A stretch of 64,000 nt of DNA from Bernardetia sp. ABR2-2B (GTDB taxonomy: Bacteria > Bacteroidota > Bacteroidia > Cytophagales > Bernardetiaceae), in assembly GCF_037126435.1 (NCBI RefSeq), contig NZ_CP147020.1, positions 4,725,001 through 4,789,000 on the forward strand, written 5' to 3'. Position 1 is the first letter of the stretch, and each line of letters begins with the position of its first letter. The position numbers were made by a program, and so were the translations under genes. The notes below the pieces were generated by a model. It did no database searches. It had not been told where the DNA came from and was given only the letters and a program-made list of their open reading frames with translations. Positions 1-8,601 of this stretch are shown here, piece by piece.

Positions 1-39
1 ATCCCTCACATGAAAGTAGAAAAACATTTAAAGCCTTAA
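1..39 (+). CDS. Possible 3' end of an upstream gene
   Basis: Frame 1 is open from the window edge to a TAA at 37-39 and would end ...IPHMKVEKHLKP. It could be the tail of a gene starting outside the window, 20 bases before cutA. Too short to identify, and chance openness is quite possible. Confidence 0.2.
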   Translation: MPHMKVEKHLKP

Positions 40-59
40 CTCTATAAAACTATATTATT

Positions 60-368
60 TTGCCAAAACTTTTACTTTTTTATGTCCCTTGTAAAGATGA
101 AGCAGAAACTTTACATTTATCGAAGCTACTTTTAGATAATAAATTAGTTGCTTGTACTAATTCTATGCCTATAAAAAGTTGCTATTTTTGGCAGGGAAAT
201 ATTGAAAATGATAATGAGCATGTTTTGATTGTCAAGACATTACCTGAAAAGGCAAAAGAAGTTAGTCTTTTTATAGAACAACATCATTCTTATGATATTG
301 CTTGTATTGCTTTTTGGAAAATAAAAGTGAATGAACACTATTTTGAATGGGCAAAAAATCAGCTTTGA
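60..368 (+). CDS. cutA: CutA-like divalent cation tolerance protein
   Basis: A 102-residue protein, the usual CutA1 length. The conserved pattern is visible: an N-terminal beta strand (LLLFYVPCKDEAE), the LVACTN segment followed by FWQG and N/E-rich turn, the VLIVKT strand, and the H-S/Y-D-I-A-C segment near residue 80. CutA1 forms tight trimers in the cytoplasm and has been linked to copper tolerance, though its true role is unsettled. The start is TTG; no in-frame ATG lies upstream within the window. The family call is firm; the start is less so. Confidence 0.85.
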   Translation: MPKLLLFYVPCKDEAETLHLSKLLLDNKLVACTNSMPIKSCYFWQGNIENDNEHVLIVKTLPEKAKEVSLFIEQHHSYDIACIAFWKIKVNEHYFEWAKNQL

Positions 369-459
369 AATTGATTTCTAAAATTATAGATTTTTTAGAG
401 TGCTTTTTTTATAAAAACGAGTAAATTTGTAGAGATTGTAGATTATTTGTGAAGTTTTT

Positions 460-492
460 AAACCCTAAGGGTCTTAAAGAACCTTAGGGTTT
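460..492. repeat. Perfect 11-bp inverted repeat upstream of porQ
   Basis: AAACCCTAAGG at 460-470 pairs exactly with CCTTAGGGTTT at 482-492 around an 11-nt loop. It sits between cutA and porQ, 27 bases before the porQ ATG. There is no downstream T-run, so it is a weak candidate terminator; it may be a leader hairpin or a small palindromic repeat. Confidence 0.5.
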
Positions 493-519
493 GGACAGAC
501 TATAAAGCCACTTTGAGAA

Positions 520-1587
520 ATGTATAAATTATTTTTTCTAACTTCTTTTTTTATTTTACTTCTGTTAGCTCAAAATTTAACTTTTGCACAAGTTGGGGGA
601 AAGACATCTTTAGAGTTTATAAATCTCCCTACACATGCACGAGTAATTGGACTTGGAGGGGCAAATATTACTTCTCAAGATGCAGGAAGTCAGCAAGATA
701 TAAATATGCACATCGAAAACCCTGCTTTATTGACAGAAAAAACACACGACCGTTTTTCTTTGGCTTATTATGGCTATTCAGCAGGAATTAGCAATGTAAA
801 TTTGGCTTATGGACACAATTTCAAGAAGTTAGGAGCTTTCTCAAACCTTGCTTTTTCATTTCAATATCTTGATTATGGAAATATCGAAAGTTATGATGCC
901 CTAGGAAATTCTTTAGGAGAAGTAAATGCAAGTGAATATAGTTTTGGTGTTAGTCATTCTCAAAAATTTGATGCCTTTCGTGTTGGTGGAACGCTCAAAA
1001 TCGCAGGTTCGCAGTTAGCTGGGTTCAATGCAACAGGTGTTTATTTAGATTTGGGAGGAACGCTCACACATCCAGACAAAGATTTGCGTTTTGGGTTAGT
1101 TATGAATAATTTAGGTTTTCTGATTAGTAACTATTCGCCTACTTCGGAGTATGAGATGCCAATGAATATTCTTTTGGGAGCTTCTTTAAAGCCTGAAAAG
1201 ATGCCAGTTCGGTTTTCATTAACTTTACACCAACTATTTAGAAAAAATATTGCTTATAACGACCCTGCAAGAAGCACAACATTAGACGCTAACGGACAAG
1301 TTGTGGTAGAAGAAACAAGTGCCATCGATAAAGCATTTCGAAGAGTTGTTTTGGGAGCAGAAATAATTTTTAGTAAGAATTTTAATCTTCGTGCAGGATA
1401 TAATTTTTTGCGTCGTCGTGAATTAGTTGTAACAACTAGACCTGCCTTTGTAGGATTCTCATTTGGTGGAGTGGTGCGTATTCGTTCTTTTGAGTTTGCA
1501 TATTCTCGTTCTTTGGCACATATTGCAGGTGGAACAAATAACTTTACACTGACATTAGATACAAAAAAGTTATTTCGAAAAAAATAA
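520..1587 (+). CDS. porQ: Type IX secretion system protein PorQ
   Basis: 355 residues with a cleavable signal peptide (hydrophobic residues 5-20, cut after FAQ about residue 24). The mature protein shows the PorQ pattern: early G-G-K-T-S-L-E-F, a GLGG-x-N segment, then N-x-H-x-E-NPALL, followed by alternating aromatic/polar strands of an outer-membrane beta-barrel. In studied T9SS bacteria PorQ works at the outer membrane with PorU, PorV and PorZ in cargo attachment. It stands alone here, but sprA (14.0 kb) and a T9SS cargo nuclease (48.7 kb) lie in the same window. Length and N-terminal motifs match the family. Confidence 0.85.
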   Translation: MYKLFFLTSFFILLLLAQNLTFAQVGGKTSLEFINLPTHARVIGLGGANITSQDAGSQQDINMHIENPALLTEKTHDRFSLAYYGYSAGISNVNLAYGHNFKKLGAFSNLAFSFQYLDYGNIESYDALGNSLGEVNASEYSFGVSHSQKFDAFRVGGTLKIAGSQLAGFNATGVYLDLGGTLTHPDKDLRFGLVMNNLGFLISNYSPTSEYEMPMNILLGASLKPEKMPVRFSLTLHQLFRKNIAYNDPARSTTLDANGQVVVEETSAIDKAFRRVVLGAEIIFSKNFNLRAGYNFLRRRELVVTTRPAFVGFSFGGVVRIRSFEFAYSRSLAHIAGGTNNFTLTLDTKKLFRKK

Positions 1588-1643
1588 CTTTGCCTTTTAC
1601 TCCTTTAGGAGTTTCATATTGATAATTTTTAAATAACATTTTC

Positions 1644-2519
1644 ATGTTAAAAGATATAATTAGTAAACTTCGTAAATATGAGGTTTTGATTCGTAAGGCA
1701 GTCAATACGAGTATGCAAGGCGAAAGTCATTCAGTTTTTAAAGGCTCAGGATTAGAGTTTGATGATGTCCGTCAGTACAATTACGGCGATGATATTCGTA
1801 CTATCAACTGGAATATTTCGGCAAAAGGACAAGGAACATATATCAATACCTACAAAGAGGAAAAAGAACAAAATGTATTTTTCGTGCTTGATGTGAGTGC
1901 TTCGCAGCGTGTGGGTGCAAAAGGACTGCAAAAACTAGATATTGGAAAAGAAATTTGTGGTGTCTTGACGATTTCTGCTTTGAATGAACAGAGTTCGGTA
2001 GGTCTTCTTTGTTTTAGTGATAAGAGAGAGCGTTATGTTCGTCCAGATAAAGGCAACAGACAAGCTGCCCAAATTTTGAAAGTAATTTTTGATTTGAATC
2101 CTTCTTCTGACCAAACGAACCTTCAAAAAGCCATTACAATGGCAATGAATATCATTAAGCGAAAAAGTGTAATGATTCTGGTTTCTGATTTTATTGATGA
2201 AAATTATGAAGCTGCACTAAAAGGAGTTGCCAAACAACATGATTTAATTTGTATTCACTTAGGCGACCCAAGAGAACAGGATTTGCCACAGCTCGGTATT
2301 GTTCAAATTTATGATAAAGAATCTGGAAAATCCGTTTGGGTAAATACTTCATCAAAAGAATATCGACAGCATTTTGAAAAACAGTTTGTACAGAAGAGGG
2401 AGGAACTAGAAAATCTTTGTAAACGCTATGGAGCAGATTATTTGTATTTGAGTACGCATGATGACTATGTTCCTAAGCTGATAAAACTCTTTAAATTGAG
2501 AAAGACGAGAAGAAAATAA
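1644..2519 (+). CDS. DUF58 domain protein
   Basis: 291 residues, no signal peptide. The DUF58 signature is plain near residues 34-60: GSGLEFDDVRQY, then GDDIRTINWN. A von Willebrand-like fold follows, with VFFVLDVSAS near residue 80, and ILVSDFID near residue 178. DUF58 proteins are usually encoded beside MoxR ATPases and BatA/BatB proteins (aerotolerance-type clusters); here no MoxR neighbour is present, so the partner genes must lie elsewhere. The gene follows porQ by 56 bases, possibly co-transcribed. Molecular function is not established. Confidence 0.88.
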   Translation: MLKDIISKLRKYEVLIRKAVNTSMQGESHSVFKGSGLEFDDVRQYNYGDDIRTINWNISAKGQGTYINTYKEEKEQNVFFVLDVSASQRVGAKGLQKLDIGKEICGVLTISALNEQSSVGLLCFSDKRERYVRPDKGNRQAAQILKVIFDLNPSSDQTNLQKAITMAMNIIKRKSVMILVSDFIDENYEAALKGVAKQHDLICIHLGDPREQDLPQLGIVQIYDKESGKSVWVNTSSKEYRQHFEKQFVQKREELENLCKRYGADYLYLSTHDDYVPKLIKLFKLRKTRRK

Positions 2520-2610
2520 TTTTTTTTATTAGATAATTCTCTAAAAATCAACATTTTATAAAGAGCCTCAAAAATAAAAGTAAAATTTACGTCTTTTTTT
2601 TGAAAGTTTA

Positions 2611-2642
2611 TTTGCAGAGTAAAAAAAAACGTCTTACCTTTG
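2611..2642 (+). promoter_or_regulatory. Bacteroidota-type promoter (distal, tRNA-Thr)
   Basis: TTTG at 2611-2614, a 20-nt spacer, then TACCTTTG at 2635-2642, a full match to the Bacteroidota -33/-7 consensus. No open frame follows before tRNA-Thr, so it would make a leader of about 140 nt upstream of the tRNA. The 14 bases GTCTTACCTTTGCA around the -7 box are identical to those of the rpsL promoter. Confidence 0.65.
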
Positions 2643-2748
2643 CATTGCATTAAGGGAAAAGAAATAGAGAAATAATAATAAAAGTAGTTGTTGTTTTGTC
2701 TTATTAAAATATAAAGAGTAATAAAAGTAAAATAATTTTTTATTTTTG

Positions 2749-2779
2749 TTGTAAATCTAAAAAATACTCTTTACCTTTG
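2749..2779 (+). promoter_or_regulatory. Bacteroidota-type promoter (proximal, tRNA-Thr)
   Basis: TTG at 2749-2751, a 20-nt spacer and TACCTTTG at 2772-2779. The tRNA begins 14 nt after the -7 box, which fits a short 5' trailer. Confidence 0.7.
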
Positions 2780-2792
2780 ATGTATCAAAAAA

Positions 2793-2865
2793 GCCTTCTT
2801 AGCTCAGCTGGTAGAGCAATTGATTTGTAATCAATAGGTCAACGGTTCGATCCCGTTAGAAGGCT
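2793..2865 (+). tRNA. tRNA-Thr (anticodon TGT)
   Basis: A 73-nt cloverleaf. Acceptor arm GCCTTCT (2793-2799) pairs with AGAAGGC (2858-2864). The D arm contains AGCTCAGCTGGTAGAGC. The anticodon stem is ATTGA/TCAAT with loop TTTGTAA, giving anticodon TGT (2826-2828), which reads ACA. The T arm has the standard GGTTCGATCC core. CCA is not encoded. Two promoters lie upstream. Confidence 0.97.
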
Positions 2866-3031
2866 CAATATTATTTTATAGATTCGTTTATAAAATATTG
2901 AAGTGTAAGAGTGATAAATTGCACAAAATACTAAATTCCGATTCAGACTAAAAACTTTAGGTAAGTTTTAGATTGAATCGGTTTTTTTATGCCTTTTGTT
3001 TTTATCAAAAGTTTCTAGTTTTTATATTTTG

Positions 3032-3039
3032 TATCTTTG
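3032..3039 (+). promoter_or_regulatory. -7 box of the beta-helix lipoprotein gene
   Basis: TATCTTTG matches TANNTTTG 36 nt before the ATG at 3076. No clear -33 TTG at the right distance is visible. The box overlaps an in-frame TTG at 3037 that could be mistaken for a start codon. Confidence 0.5.
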
Positions 3040-3075
3040 TCATCCACAAAAATAATCAAAATACGCTCTCAAAGA

Positions 3076-4497
3076 ATGAATCCTATAATCCAATCAGCCA
3101 AACTATTTTCTATAAAAAATAGCTTTTATTTTATCCTCTTTAGTGTTTTATCAGTTTCTCTTTTTTCTTGTGAGCCAAAAGATGAAATGATTAGTGCAGA
3201 TACAAGTAATAGAATTAGCTTTTCGCCTGATACTGTCTTTTTTGATACGCTTTATACTGGATTTGAGTCGCCTGTCAGACGTGCTAGTATCAAAAATTTT
3301 AATGAAGAAGCTCTAAATATTTCACGTCTTTATCTTCAAACTGGAGAAAATTCGCCTTTTCGTCTGACGATAAATGGAGTAGAACAGCAAGAAGCAACTG
3401 ATATTTTTTTAAGAGGAAATGATAGTTTACGTGTTTTTGTAAATATTCTTCCTCCTACTTTGAATACTGATGAAATAACAAAATTAGAAGATTTTTTGGT
3501 GGTTGAAAGTAATGGAAACACGGAGCGATTGCCTTTGGTAGTTTGGTTACAAGACGGAATTTTATTGGAAGATTCTGTTTTGGATTGTCAGACGGTTTGG
3601 AGTGGGCAAAAACCATATATTGTTAAAGGAAGTGTTTTGGTAGAGGAAAATTGTAAACTGACAATAGAGGCAGGAGTAAAAGTAGCTTTTCTGACAGATG
3701 CAGCACTTTTGGTAGCAGGTTCGTTAGAAATTAATGGAAATATGACAGAAAATGTAGAGTTAGGAAGTTTTAGAAATGATGGAAGTTTTGAAAATGCCTT
3801 AGGACAATGGTTTGGCGTTTTGTTTGGAGAAAACAGCAAAAATAACAGAATCTCTTATGCTACTATCGAAAATGCTACCGTAGGAATCCGTTTCGGAACG
3901 CCTGATAATGATACAATTCCAGACTTGATTATTGAGAATACAGAAATTAGAAATATGGCTGATGTAGGTGTTTTTTGTCTAAACTCTGATGTTTTGATTC
4001 AAAATACACTTATTCATAATTGTTTGAACCGTACTTTTTCGGCTGGAGCAGGAGGAAATTATTATTTTTATAATAATACCTTTTCCAATTTTGGATTCAA
4101 CTTTTTCAGAGATGAACCTTCTTTTGAGCTTTCAAATACTTTAGCATTTGTAGATACGTTAGGAAATCAGCAAATTATTAGAGACAATCTAAGAGCCTAT
4201 TTAATAAATAATATTATTTGGGGAAGTATAGATGAAGAACTAATTTTGTTTGCTTCTCCAGAAGCTAGTTTTCAAACCTTTTGGAACTCTAATTTAGTCA
4301 AAACACAGCTTTTAGATACTTCATTACCAAATATTTTGAATGAAAATCCTAAGTTTGTAGATGCTTTTAATGGAAAGTATGGGTTAGATTCGCTTAGTCC
4401 AGCCATAGATACTGGTCTTAATATTGACTTACAGATAGATTTGGAAGGCAAAGTTAGGGGTGATCAGCCTGATATTGGTGCTTTTGAGAGGGAATAA
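3076..4497 (+). CDS. Lipoprotein with right-handed beta-helix repeats
   Basis: The start is set at ATG 3076 (473 residues), because an upstream in-frame TTG at 3037 lies inside a -7 promoter box. A lipoprotein signal peptide ends in LFSC (Cys about residue 32), followed by E-P-K-D. Residues about 45-160 form a beta-rich domain (SPDTVFFDTLYTG). Residues about 180-440 show the beta-helix pattern: a GSVLVEENCKLTIEAG segment, repeated N-x-I/T-x-N-A turns, then the C-terminal SPAIDTGLN and DIGAFE signature typical of choice-of-anchor-Q type proteins. Likely a surface or periplasmic lipoprotein that binds or processes polysaccharide; no catalytic residues are clear. Confidence 0.8.
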   Translation: MNPIIQSAKLFSIKNSFYFILFSVLSVSLFSCEPKDEMISADTSNRISFSPDTVFFDTLYTGFESPVRRASIKNFNEEALNISRLYLQTGENSPFRLTINGVEQQEATDIFLRGNDSLRVFVNILPPTLNTDEITKLEDFLVVESNGNTERLPLVVWLQDGILLEDSVLDCQTVWSGQKPYIVKGSVLVEENCKLTIEAGVKVAFLTDAALLVAGSLEINGNMTENVELGSFRNDGSFENALGQWFGVLFGENSKNNRISYATIENATVGIRFGTPDNDTIPDLIIENTEIRNMADVGVFCLNSDVLIQNTLIHNCLNRTFSAGAGGNYYFYNNTFSNFGFNFFRDEPSFELSNTLAFVDTLGNQQIIRDNLRAYLINNIIWGSIDEELILFASPEASFQTFWNSNLVKTQLLDTSLPNILNENPKFVDAFNGKYGLDSLSPAIDTGLNIDLQIDLEGKVRGDQPDIGAFERE

Positions 4498-4503
4498 TGT
4501 TAG

Positions 4504-4535
4504 AATTACGAATTACGAATTACGAATTACGAATT
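4504..4535. repeat. Tandem AATTACG repeat
   Basis: Four exact 7-nt units of AATTACG plus a partial AATT, in the 61-base gap between the lipoprotein gene and the next gene. The same word recurs, in both orientations, between rpsL, rpsG and fusA. Confidence 0.9.
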
Positions 4536-4558
4536 TTTTATTTTAAACAGCAAGAATT

Positions 4559-5065
4559 ATGAAAGAAACCCCAAACTTATATAGGGTAAAAATGCTGACT
4601 TCTGACAAAGATTTTATGATTCAAATTTTGTCAAAAGAAGAAACTCAAAAATTATTAACTTCTGATAATTGGAAAAAAATTGATGATAGAATTGTAATCT
4701 ATGAGAATGAGCAGAATGGAAATATTTTAAATCAAATGAATTATGACGAGATAGATTTATTGTTTTATTCAAAAAGTGATTATGAACGCCAGAATGGGAA
4801 AATCGTAATTACCACGAAAGCAGATAAAAAAACTCTTTATCATTTTCTTTTATTGGACAAAAATGAAGTCAAATTTGCTCTTGAACATTTTGAAGCCGAG
4901 GAAATAAAAGAACTCCGAAATAAACAAAGAAGTCTTGTGTTCTATAGGTTGTCAGATAAAAGAATTTTAGTAGAGTTGAGTGGAGATGTGGGAGAATTAT
5001 TTTTGAATATTGAAGACTATTATATTACAGAAAAACAATTTTCTATGAATGATGAAGAGGAATAG
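4559..5065 (+). CDS. Uncharacterised protein, 168 residues
   Basis: I do not recognise this protein. It has no signal peptide or membrane segment. Composition is charged and mixed alpha/beta, with a Lys/Glu-rich stretch (EAEEIKELRNKQR near residue 123) and an acidic C-terminus (NDEEE). It begins 61 bases after the lipoprotein gene, just behind the AATTACG repeats, and is followed 58 bases later by another unknown gene in the same direction. The ATG start fits the spacing. It may be accessory material, given the flanking repeats. Confidence 0.65.
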   Translation: MKETPNLYRVKMLTSDKDFMIQILSKEETQKLLTSDNWKKIDDRIVIYENEQNGNILNQMNYDEIDLLFYSKSDYERQNGKIVITTKADKKTLYHFLLLDKNEVKFALEHFEAEEIKELRNKQRSLVFYRLSDKRILVELSGDVGELFLNIEDYYITEKQFSMNDEEE

Positions 5066-5123
5066 GGCAATATTTTTTGTGGCAAAAAAACTATTGACAT
5101 TGTTTTTATTTTAAACCTTTTTT

Positions 5124-5582
5124 ATGAAAAATCTACTTTTATTTATTGTACTAGCCATTGTTTTTGCATTTTGTCAAGCACATACAAAAAGAAGGAATAC
5201 TTCAAAACAAAACAAAGATATTCTGATAGGTTATCTAGATTTTAAACTCTCAGATTCTATATCAAAAAAATATACAAAAAAGTCTAACTCTACAAATATT
5301 AAAATGTCTGGGTGTGATAAATGGACGTTGGAGGAAAAAGATTTTGCTGGAATAATGCAAAATATGAAGGAGAGTAGTTATACAGTTATGTATTTGAATT
5401 GTGAAATACTTCCTTGTTATTATAAAACTAAAATTACAAATGACTCAGTAACCTATACTATGTCTGTTTACTTAGGAGGATTCATTACTATTTCTTCTGA
5501 AAGAGAGCAGTTATTTTTTCTAACAGAAGAGGAGAATGATTTATTTATTAGCGTTTGTGATGAGCAGGAACAGAAGGAATGA
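5124..5582 (+). CDS. Uncharacterised exported protein
   Basis: 152 residues, not recognised. An N-terminal signal peptide spans residues 1-20 (KNLLLFIVLAIVFAFCQA). The Cys at residue 17 sits in an imperfect lipobox (AFC), so a lipoprotein is possible but not convincing. The mature part has four further cysteines, two in a YLNCEILPCYY segment, which may form disulphides in the periplasm. It ends directly at a convergent terminator shared with def. Confidence 0.65.
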   Translation: MKNLLLFIVLAIVFAFCQAHTKRRNTSKQNKDILIGYLDFKLSDSISKKYTKKSNSTNIKMSGCDKWTLEEKDFAGIMQNMKESSYTVMYLNCEILPCYYKTKITNDSVTYTMSVYLGGFITISSEREQLFFLTEEENDLFISVCDEQEQKE

Positions 5583-5618
5583 AAAAACGGCTTATTTTCT
5601 ACAAAATAAACCGTTTAA
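5583..5618. terminator. Bidirectional terminator
   Basis: A stem of 14 pairs with one mismatch: AAACGGCTTATTTT (5585-5598) against AAAATAAACCGTTT (5603-5616), loop CTAC. A/T-rich flanks serve both the gene ending at 5582 (+) and def (-). Confidence 0.7.
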
Positions 5619-5635
5619 ATAATAAATATTAAAAA

Positions 5636-6187
5636 CTACTTTTTAGGCAATGTAACTCTATAATCAGCAGTTATTTTTCCTTTACTAATTTTATCTAATT
5701 TTCCTTTCAAAAGTTGTTTTCGAAGTGGAGAAAGATAATCAGTAAACAACACTCCTTCAATGTGGTCGTATTCGTGCTGAATGATTCGGGCAGCGATGCC
5801 ATCAAAGGTTTCATCGTGCTGCTCCCAGTTTTCATCAAAATATTTGATTCTAATTTTTGGTTTGCGAGAAACTTCGCCTCTTATCTGTGGAATAGACAAA
5901 CAACCTTCTTCAAAAGTCCATTCTTCGCCTTCTTCTTCCAAAATTTCAGCGTTGATAAATACTTTTTTGAAGCCGTCTAGTTCTTCGTCCATTGCACCAC
6001 CATCGACAACAAAAATGCGTTTTCCAAGACCAATTTGAGGACCTGCCAAGCCTACACCACTTGCCGAATACATCGTTTCGAACATATCTTTTGAGAGTTC
6101 TTTTACATCAATAGAACCCTCTTTTTTTATATCAGTTGCTTTTTTACGAAGCACAGTATGACCATATACGTATATCGGACGAACCAT
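5636..6187 (-). CDS. def: Peptide deformylase
   Basis: 183 residues. Removes the formyl group from the initiator Met of new proteins. All three active-site motifs are present: GVGLAGPQIG (44-53), EGCLS (94-98, metal-ligand Cys) and HEYDH (138-142, the HExxH zinc/iron site; the family usually has HELDH). The length is normal for a bacterial enzyme. It is a single-gene unit: a TATCTTTG-type -7 box lies 39 bases upstream and a hairpin terminator follows. Confidence 0.97.
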   Translation of the reverse strand: MVRPIYVYGHTVLRKKATDIKKEGSIDVKELSKDMFETMYSASGVGLAGPQIGLGKRIFVVDGGAMDEELDGFKKVFINAEILEEEGEEWTFEEGCLSIPQIRGEVSRKPKIRIKYFDENWEQHDETFDGIAARIIQHEYDHIEGVLFTDYLSPLRKQLLKGKLDKISKGKITADYRVTLPKK

Positions 6188-6225
6188 AATTTCAGATTTT
6201 GATTTTTTGAGAATGAAAATAATGA

Positions 6226-6233
6226 CAAAGATA
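6226..6233 (-). promoter_or_regulatory. -7 box of def
   Basis: On the minus strand this reads TATCTTTG, a match to TANNTTTG, ending 38 nt before the def ATG. No clear -33 TTG was seen. Confidence 0.5.
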
Positions 6234-6274
6234 CGGAAAATAAGGTTTTTTTGTAGAGAATACTAAAATGAAAA

Positions 6275-7147
6275 TTAACCTAAATAAATTTCTCCCTTGT
6301 AAAAATTCCCATAAAAATAACGTAGTCCTTCCAAATCTTTTCTTATAGTTGCCTTAGGAACTTTTACTTCAAATTCTTTTATTAGTTCATCATCATCTGT
6401 TGATAAATTGACTGGTAAAATATTACTGATTTTACTAAAAAATTCAATAAATTTTTCTCTGTTTTTATTAAAATCGTATTCACTAAGACGTAAATGTAGT
6501 GGAAACCACACACCTCCTAAGCGAATAGTAGGAGGCGTGGAAATAGTAATTTCATTTCCTATTAGACTATTCTTTATGCGACTACGGTCGTGATTTATTT
6601 CATGGTCAAAACCATTAAAAAATGTAAAATCTATTTTGTCCAACTGAGAAATTGGGTATCTTTTTTTTCTTCCAAATCCTTTTTTGACATAAATAGCTGT
6701 TTCTTTTACTTCCACTTCTTTTGTTTGAAAAGCATTAAAAATAAAAGGAATACTGATAAGCCCAGCCACAACTCCCCAAAGCCATACTATATTTATAACA
6801 TTTAAAACAAGTAAAATAGAAAGTATAAAACTAATAATTCCTGTCGGAACGGCTACAATTAAAGTTGTATTTCCTCCATAACTTTCAGCCGAAAAAATAA
6901 CCTGCTCTAGCTTCTTTAATTTCTTCACAAACTTAAAACTTTGCCTAGCAGGAACTTGACTAAGCGTTTCTATTTGGTTACAATGTTTCTCCCCTAAATA
7001 CTTCCAACTTCCTTCCAAAAAAGCAGACTTACAACTTGCACAAATCACTACTTTATTGCCTTCTTTTATCAAATCTCCTGTAATTGGGTCTTGACGATTT
7101 TCTTGTAAAATAGGACTGTTTGAGAGAATTGTAATTGAATTTGTCAT
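6275..7147 (-). CDS. Membrane protein with N-terminal Cys/His zinc-binding motif
   Basis: 290 residues from the ATG at 7147. A longer frame starts at 7252, but its extra 35 residues are hydrophobic and unlike the rest, and would leave only 15 bases to the divergent gene. Near the N-terminus lies NRQDPITGDLI followed by ICASCK, then W-K-Y-L-G-x-K-H-C, a C-x2-C...H-C arrangement like a treble-clef or RING-type zinc site. Two adjacent membrane segments follow near residues 105-150 (VPTGIISFILSILLVLNVI; WGVVAGLISIPFIF). The C-terminal half looks like a soluble PH-like or beta domain. Function unknown; the zinc reading is inference from spacing. Confidence 0.65.
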   Translation of the reverse strand: MTNSITILSNSPILQENRQDPITGDLIKEGNKVVICASCKSAFLEGSWKYLGEKHCNQIETLSQVPARQSFKFVKKLKKLEQVIFSAESYGGNTTLIVAVPTGIISFILSILLVLNVINIVWLWGVVAGLISIPFIFNAFQTKEVEVKETAIYVKKGFGRKKRYPISQLDKIDFTFFNGFDHEINHDRSRIKNSLIGNEITISTPPTIRLGGVWFPLHLRLSEYDFNKNREKFIEFFSKISNILPVNLSTDDDELIKEFEVKVPKATIRKDLEGLRYFYGNFYKGEIYLG

Positions 7148-7267
7148 AAATGAATCTGAAAAGAGTGTAAAAGAATCTAATTTTTTACGTATTTTGTAAA
7201 CAAATGGATATGTTGCTTTGCAGAAAAATAAAGCAAGAAAACAAAGAAACAAAAAAATAGCTCAATT

Positions 7268-8584
7268 ATGGAAAATCAAAATCCTTCAAGCAATATAACA
7301 GTAACAGGTGTTCCTTCTGATAATATAAATATAAAGGCTCAAAGTCTAGCTCAAAAACTTCAAAATCATAAAAAAGTAATTGAGGCGAATGGAATCAAGA
7401 TAAACGCACCCTTTGACCCTCGTTACGCTGCCAGTTTGATAAAGCGAATCTTAGAGCCACTTAGTAAATATTATTTCAGAACCGAATTCGTGGGTTTTGA
7501 GGGAGAAGACTACCCAGATAGAAAAACAGATGCCCCTCTGATTTTTGCAAGTAATCACTCTGGAATGGCGTTTCCTTGGGATGCAATTGTGTTCTCTTCG
7601 ATGCTTCTAAAGATTCATAATTATGATATGACAAAAGTAGCTCGTCCACTTACTGCGCCGATGCTTTCACAAAGTAATATGATGAGTCCGTTTGCCATAG
7701 AGAATTTTTGGAAACGAGCAGGTGGAGTAGATGCCACTTCCCTCAATTTTGAAACGATGATGGAACAAGGGAAATTCAATGTTTTGATTTATCCAGAAGG
7801 TGTAGGAGGAATTGGAAAAGGATTTGATAAAAAATATGAACTACAACGCCTTTCTACTTCTACTCTTCGAATGAGTTTGAAACACAAAGCTGATATTATT
7901 CCTTTTGCAACTGTTAATGCAGAATACATCAATCCGTTTAGTTATAGTATAGAATTTTTAGATAATTTAGTTCAAAAACTGGGAATTCCATTTTTGCCTG
8001 TTGGTTTTATGACCGTCTTGATTCCTTTACAGCCTTGGATGTTTTATTTTGCACTTCCTGCAAAACTTATTTTTGTTCGTGGCAGACGCATCAAACCTTA
8101 TAAAATCTTAGGAAAGCCAGTAGAAGAAGCTACCGAAGAAGAAATTTTTGCGCTTCGTGATGCTATCCACGCTATTATGCAAAGAGAACTCAATGAAGCT
8201 GTAGAACATTATGGCGAAAGTCCATACAACTGGAAAGAGTTTTTACTAACAGCACTTTGGAAATGGAAAAAACTACCTGAATACTTGCCTTTTACGTGGG
8301 CATTCCGTTTTATTGACCACGAAAAGCAGTTTCAAAAACGACTTTTTGAGCTTAATAATTTTTCAAATATTCCTCCTACTTTAGAAGAAAAAGTAGTTCA
8401 AGCCCAAGCCATTGCACAGACAAGCGAACTAGAAGAACAGCTAGAAGAAGACAAAGATGTTTTGGATGTGCTAAAAGAAACGGTTGATTTGGTTACCGAA
8501 AATCCAGAAGTTTTGTTGATGTACGTGCCTGTGGTGGGTTGGTTGCCTACAATTTGGAGAGAAGTAAATAAGTTTAGAAGTTAG
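7268..8584 (+). CDS. Lysophospholipid acyltransferase family protein
   Basis: 438 residues. The acyltransferase signature is present: SNHSGMAFPWDA near residue 98 (an NH...D catalytic pair with wider spacing than the usual HX4D) and IYPEGVGG near residue 178 (the FPEG-type block). Hydrophobic stretches near residues 240-275 suggest membrane attachment. The spaced H...D form resembles diacylglycerol-acyltransferase-like and TMEM68-like members more than classical PlsC, so the exact acceptor lipid is uncertain. The C-terminus (about residues 370-438) is an extra helical tail. Divergent from the zinc-motif gene. Confidence 0.82.
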   Translation: MENQNPSSNITVTGVPSDNINIKAQSLAQKLQNHKKVIEANGIKINAPFDPRYAASLIKRILEPLSKYYFRTEFVGFEGEDYPDRKTDAPLIFASNHSGMAFPWDAIVFSSMLLKIHNYDMTKVARPLTAPMLSQSNMMSPFAIENFWKRAGGVDATSLNFETMMEQGKFNVLIYPEGVGGIGKGFDKKYELQRLSTSTLRMSLKHKADIIPFATVNAEYINPFSYSIEFLDNLVQKLGIPFLPVGFMTVLIPLQPWMFYFALPAKLIFVRGRRIKPYKILGKPVEEATEEEIFALRDAIHAIMQRELNEAVEHYGESPYNWKEFLLTALWKWKKLPEYLPFTWAFRFIDHEKQFQKRLFELNNFSNIPPTLEEKVVQAQAIAQTSELEEQLEEDKDVLDVLKETVDLVTENPEVLLMYVPVVGWLPTIWREVNKFRS

Positions 8585-8601
8585 ATTTTAGAAGGTAGAA
8601 T

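Noticed and set aside
460-492. Riboswitch upstream of porQ
   Set aside because: Only one hairpin is present, and no known riboswitch core was recognised.
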